From: an alpha proteobacterium BAL199
GTDB taxonomy: Bacteria; Pseudomonadota; Alphaproteobacteria; Thalassobaculales; Thalassobaculaceae
Assembly (NCBI GenBank): GCA_000171835.1
Contig: ABHC01000001.1
Coordinates: forward strand, 434,001-498,000
Direction of reading: 5' to 3'
DNA: 64,000 nt
In this document: positions 60,748 to 64,000 of the stretch, in pieces
Layout of the letters: each line of letters opens with the position of its first letter
Position numbering within the stretch: position 1 is the stretch's first letter
Position numbers and translations under genes: made by a program
The notes under the pieces: generated by a model
What the model saw: only the letters and a program-made list of their open reading frames with translations
Database searches by the model: none
Told to the model about the DNA's origin: nothing

Positions 60748-62949
60748 ATGACGAGAACGGGAAACATGCTGGCGCTCACGGGTTACGTCGACCGCCTCTC
60801 GGCCAAGCCGGGCGGTACCATCGCGTTCAAGATCAGCAACACGCTCGCCGCAGAGTACTCGGCCGATCTGGTGCGCATCCGCTGTGGCGATCCGAATCCG
60901 GCGGGTCCGGGGTTGAAGATCCTGCCGGTCGACCTGCCGTTCGGTGGGCGTTTCCGGGGCCGCCATCAGCCGGTACACCTCGGTTCCTATGGTCGGATCG
61001 AAACCCCGGCGTCCCTTGCCGACGTTCCGGTCCTAACCCTGTCGGCGGTCATCTGGCCGACCCTGCCGGGTCGTGGAGCCCAGGCGATCCTGACGGTTGG
61101 TGATCCGTCCAGCGGCGGCGGGGTCGGACTGGAAATCGGGCCGGAAGGGGCCGCCCTCCGGATGGCCACGACCAATGGCACGCAAACCGCGGCGGTCGGC
61201 GCGCCGTTGACTGCGCGCGCCTGGTACCGGATCGAGGCGACGGTCGATGTCGCGGCGGGTACCGCACGGATCCTGCAGACGCCCCTCGACCCGGCACGGC
61301 TGGGCCTGCGGGCTGCGACGGTCACCGTTGCGATCACGGGCAAGCCGCTGTTCGCGGGAGCCGGAGTGATACTGGCGGCGGCTCCGGGTGATGAGGGCGT
61401 TCCGGCCGACAGGCACTATGACGGCAAGCTCGAGGCGCCGGTCCTGGTCGCCGGTGATCTCGACACCGCCGGGGTGCCGGCTGGTCGGGTCTTGGCGGCC
61501 TGGGATCTGGGACGCGAGATCGGCAGTGTCCGGGTGATCGACATCGGCCCCGGCGGCCATCACGGGGTGGTGGTGAACCTGCCGACCCGCGGCGTGACAG
61601 GGTCGCGCTGGACCGGCCACGAGATGTGTTGGCGCCACGCGCCCAAGGACTATGCCGCGATCCACTTCCACAGTGACGATCTGTACGACTGCGGCTGGGA
61701 GACCGACTTCAGCTTCACCTTGCCCGACGGCATGCCGAGCGGCCTGTACGGCGCCCGCCTGCGCTCCGGCGATCATGAGGACATCATCCCGTTCTACGTC
61801 CGGCCGACGCCGGGACAGGCGGGCGCATCGGTGCTGTTCCTGGCCTCGACCTTTACCTATCAGGCCTACGCCAATCACGGACGCAACAGTTTGGATGATG
61901 CATTCCGGGACCGGATCAAGAATTGGGGTGCCAACCCGAACAGTCCGGACGACCATCACGACTACGCGCACTCGACCTACAACCGACACCCGGACAACTC
62001 CGGGGTGGCGCTGTCGTCACGGCTGCGGCCGATGCTGACCATGCGGCCCGGCTTCCTGACCTTCAACGACGCCCGCGGGTCGGGATTGCGGCACTTCCCG
62101 GCCGACACCCATGTGCTTGACTGGATGGAAGCCAAGGGCATCGCCTATGACATCCTCACCGACGAGGACCTGGACGACGAGGGTGTCGATCTGCTGCGGC
62201 CCTACGCCACCGTTCTGACCGGTTCGCACCCCGAGTATCACACCCCCGGCACGATGGACGCCCTGGAAACCTACACCCAGGGCGGCGGGCGGCTGGTCTA
62301 TCTCGGCGGCAACGGCTTCTACTGGCGGATCGCCCGCAACCCGGATCTGCCGGGGGTGATCGAGGTGCGCCGCGCCGAAACCGGCATCCGGGCCTGGGCG
62401 GCGGAGACCGGCGAGTACTACCACCAACTGGACGGCGAACTCGGCGGGCTGTGGCGCCGCAACGGCCGTCCGCCGCAGCGGCTCGCCGGCGTTGGCTTCT
62501 CATCGCAGGGAATGTTCGAAGGCAGCTTCTACCGCCGTCAGCCGGCCGCTGACGATCCGGCAGTGTCCTGGATCTTCGAGGGAGTGCCGGAGACGATCAT
62601 CGGCGACTTCGGGCTTTCAGGGGGCGGAGCGGCCGGATTCGAGCTGGACCGGGCCGACATCAACCTTGGCACCCCCCCAAACACCGTGGTGCTGGCATCC
62701 TCGGAAGGTCACGGTCCCAGCTTCATCCCGGTGTTCGAAGACCTGCTATCGCACGTCAACACCCTGAACGGCGAGCCGCGCGACCGGCTGGTGCGGGCCG
62801 ATATGATCTATGCGGACCTGCCGTCGGGCGGGGCGCTGTTCAGCGTCGGCTCGATCACGTTCTGCGGAAGCCTGTCGCACGCCGGATACGACAATCCGGT
62901 TTCGCGGATCCTGGAGAACGTGGTTCGGCGATTCGCGGCTCGATCCTAG
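60748..62949 (+). CDS. N,N-dimethylformamidase large (beta) subunit-like protein
   Basis: The product has 733 residues; starts at 60748 and 60766 are possible. An N-terminal beta-sandwich and a LamG-like domain (about 90-240) are followed by the glutamine-amidotransferase-like domain of the DMFase large subunit. GSHPEYHT gives His494 and Glu496, spaced like the known iron ligands His519 and Glu521 of DMFase. SVLFLASTFTYQAYANHGRN and LVYLGGNGFYWRIARNPDLP are family motifs. Such enzymes hydrolyse small N-alkyl amides. No small-subunit gene is visible next to it, so the substrate is probably different from dimethylformamide. Confidence 0.8.
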   Translation: MTRTGNMLALTGYVDRLSAKPGGTIAFKISNTLAAEYSADLVRIRCGDPNPAGPGLKILPVDLPFGGRFRGRHQPVHLGSYGRIETPASLADVPVLTLSAVIWPTLPGRGAQAILTVGDPSSGGGVGLEIGPEGAALRMATTNGTQTAAVGAPLTARAWYRIEATVDVAAGTARILQTPLDPARLGLRAATVTVAITGKPLFAGAGVILAAAPGDEGVPADRHYDGKLEAPVLVAGDLDTAGVPAGRVLAAWDLGREIGSVRVIDIGPGGHHGVVVNLPTRGVTGSRWTGHEMCWRHAPKDYAAIHFHSDDLYDCGWETDFSFTLPDGMPSGLYGARLRSGDHEDIIPFYVRPTPGQAGASVLFLASTFTYQAYANHGRNSLDDAFRDRIKNWGANPNSPDDHHDYAHSTYNRHPDNSGVALSSRLRPMLTMRPGFLTFNDARGSGLRHFPADTHVLDWMEAKGIAYDILTDEDLDDEGVDLLRPYATVLTGSHPEYHTPGTMDALETYTQGGGRLVYLGGNGFYWRIARNPDLPGVIEVRRAETGIRAWAAETGEYYHQLDGELGGLWRRNGRPPQRLAGVGFSSQGMFEGSFYRRQPAADDPAVSWIFEGVPETIIGDFGLSGGGAAGFELDRADINLGTPPNTVVLASSEGHGPSFIPVFEDLLSHVNTLNGEPRDRLVRADMIYADLPSGGALFSVGSITFCGSLSHAGYDNPVSRILENVVRRFAARS

Positions 62950-63066
62950 GCGGGCGGGTGGCCGAGGGCTGATGGTTGTTGCCTCGGACCCGCGCATCCA
63001 CAACGGGCCGGGAGGGGATAACCAACGTGCCAGTGACCCGAGGAACCGAGGGTGCTATCCACGGGC

Positions 63067-64000
<934 letters not shown>

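Overview
The window is about 64 kb of GC-rich chromosomal DNA, densely packed with genes, from what looks like an alphaproteobacterium, most likely a free-living Rhodospirillales-like or related heterotroph. The pointers are a stand-alone NDUFS6-type zinc-finger protein, a short DksA-like protein next to polA, a separate hisE, twin phnE genes, imelysins, and many one-off catabolic enzymes and transporters each paired with a LysR, IclR, TetR or XRE regulator. I saw no rRNA, tRNA, CRISPR, insertion sequence, phage gene or integrase. The genus assignment is inference.

Layout. 1-3.0 kb: end of a LivG-type amino-acid ABC ATPase gene, an IclR regulator and a lipoprotein lipase. 3.0-9.2 kb: an ABC-2-type ATPase, small housekeeping genes (zf-CHCC, YHS, FkbM methyltransferase, DksA-like) and DNA polymerase I. 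9.2-20.3 kb: a flippase-like protein, a cupin/PfpI pair divergent from an XRE-cupin regulator with shared operators, an M20 peptidase with an amidohydrolase, an SDR divergent from a TetR regulator, and a LysR regulator followed by a TauD dioxygenase and GMC oxidoreductase. 20.3-22.7 kb: a run of small unknown membrane proteins behind a DUF1109 (NrsF-like) protein. 22.7-32.5 kb: EamA exporter, class III aminotransferase, lipoprotein, beta-lactamase-like hydrolase, MFS, aldehyde dehydrogenase and a PAS-GGDEF-EAL protein with a degenerate GGDEF site. 32.6-36.0 kb: an LplT-PlsC-acyl-ACP-synthetase fusion gene broken by two single-base deletions.

36.2-43.8 kb: an M20 amidohydrolase, then a seven-gene minus-strand run phnD-phnC-phnE-phnE-Na/Pi cotransporter-hisE-IMPase family (possibly hisN), which joins phosphorus uptake to two histidine-pathway type enzymes. 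44.0-51.4 kb: the most interesting locus, a six-gene operon imelysin - DUF2325 - multicopper oxidase - di-heme (DUF1111) protein - divergent imelysin - DUF1513. Most of its products carry export signals, and it probably forms a periplasmic metal (iron) oxidation and uptake system. 51.8-64.0 kb: unknown secreted proteins, MFS, oxaloacetate-decarboxylase-like enzyme, PAS_5 protein, an RND efflux pair whose pump gene lacks a normal start codon, a dimethylformamidase-like large subunit and the start of recQ.

The genes mostly form short, independent operons rather than one pathway. The regulatory palindromes listed here sit next to the regulators or promoters they probably serve. All functions come from motifs recognised by eye, with no database search.
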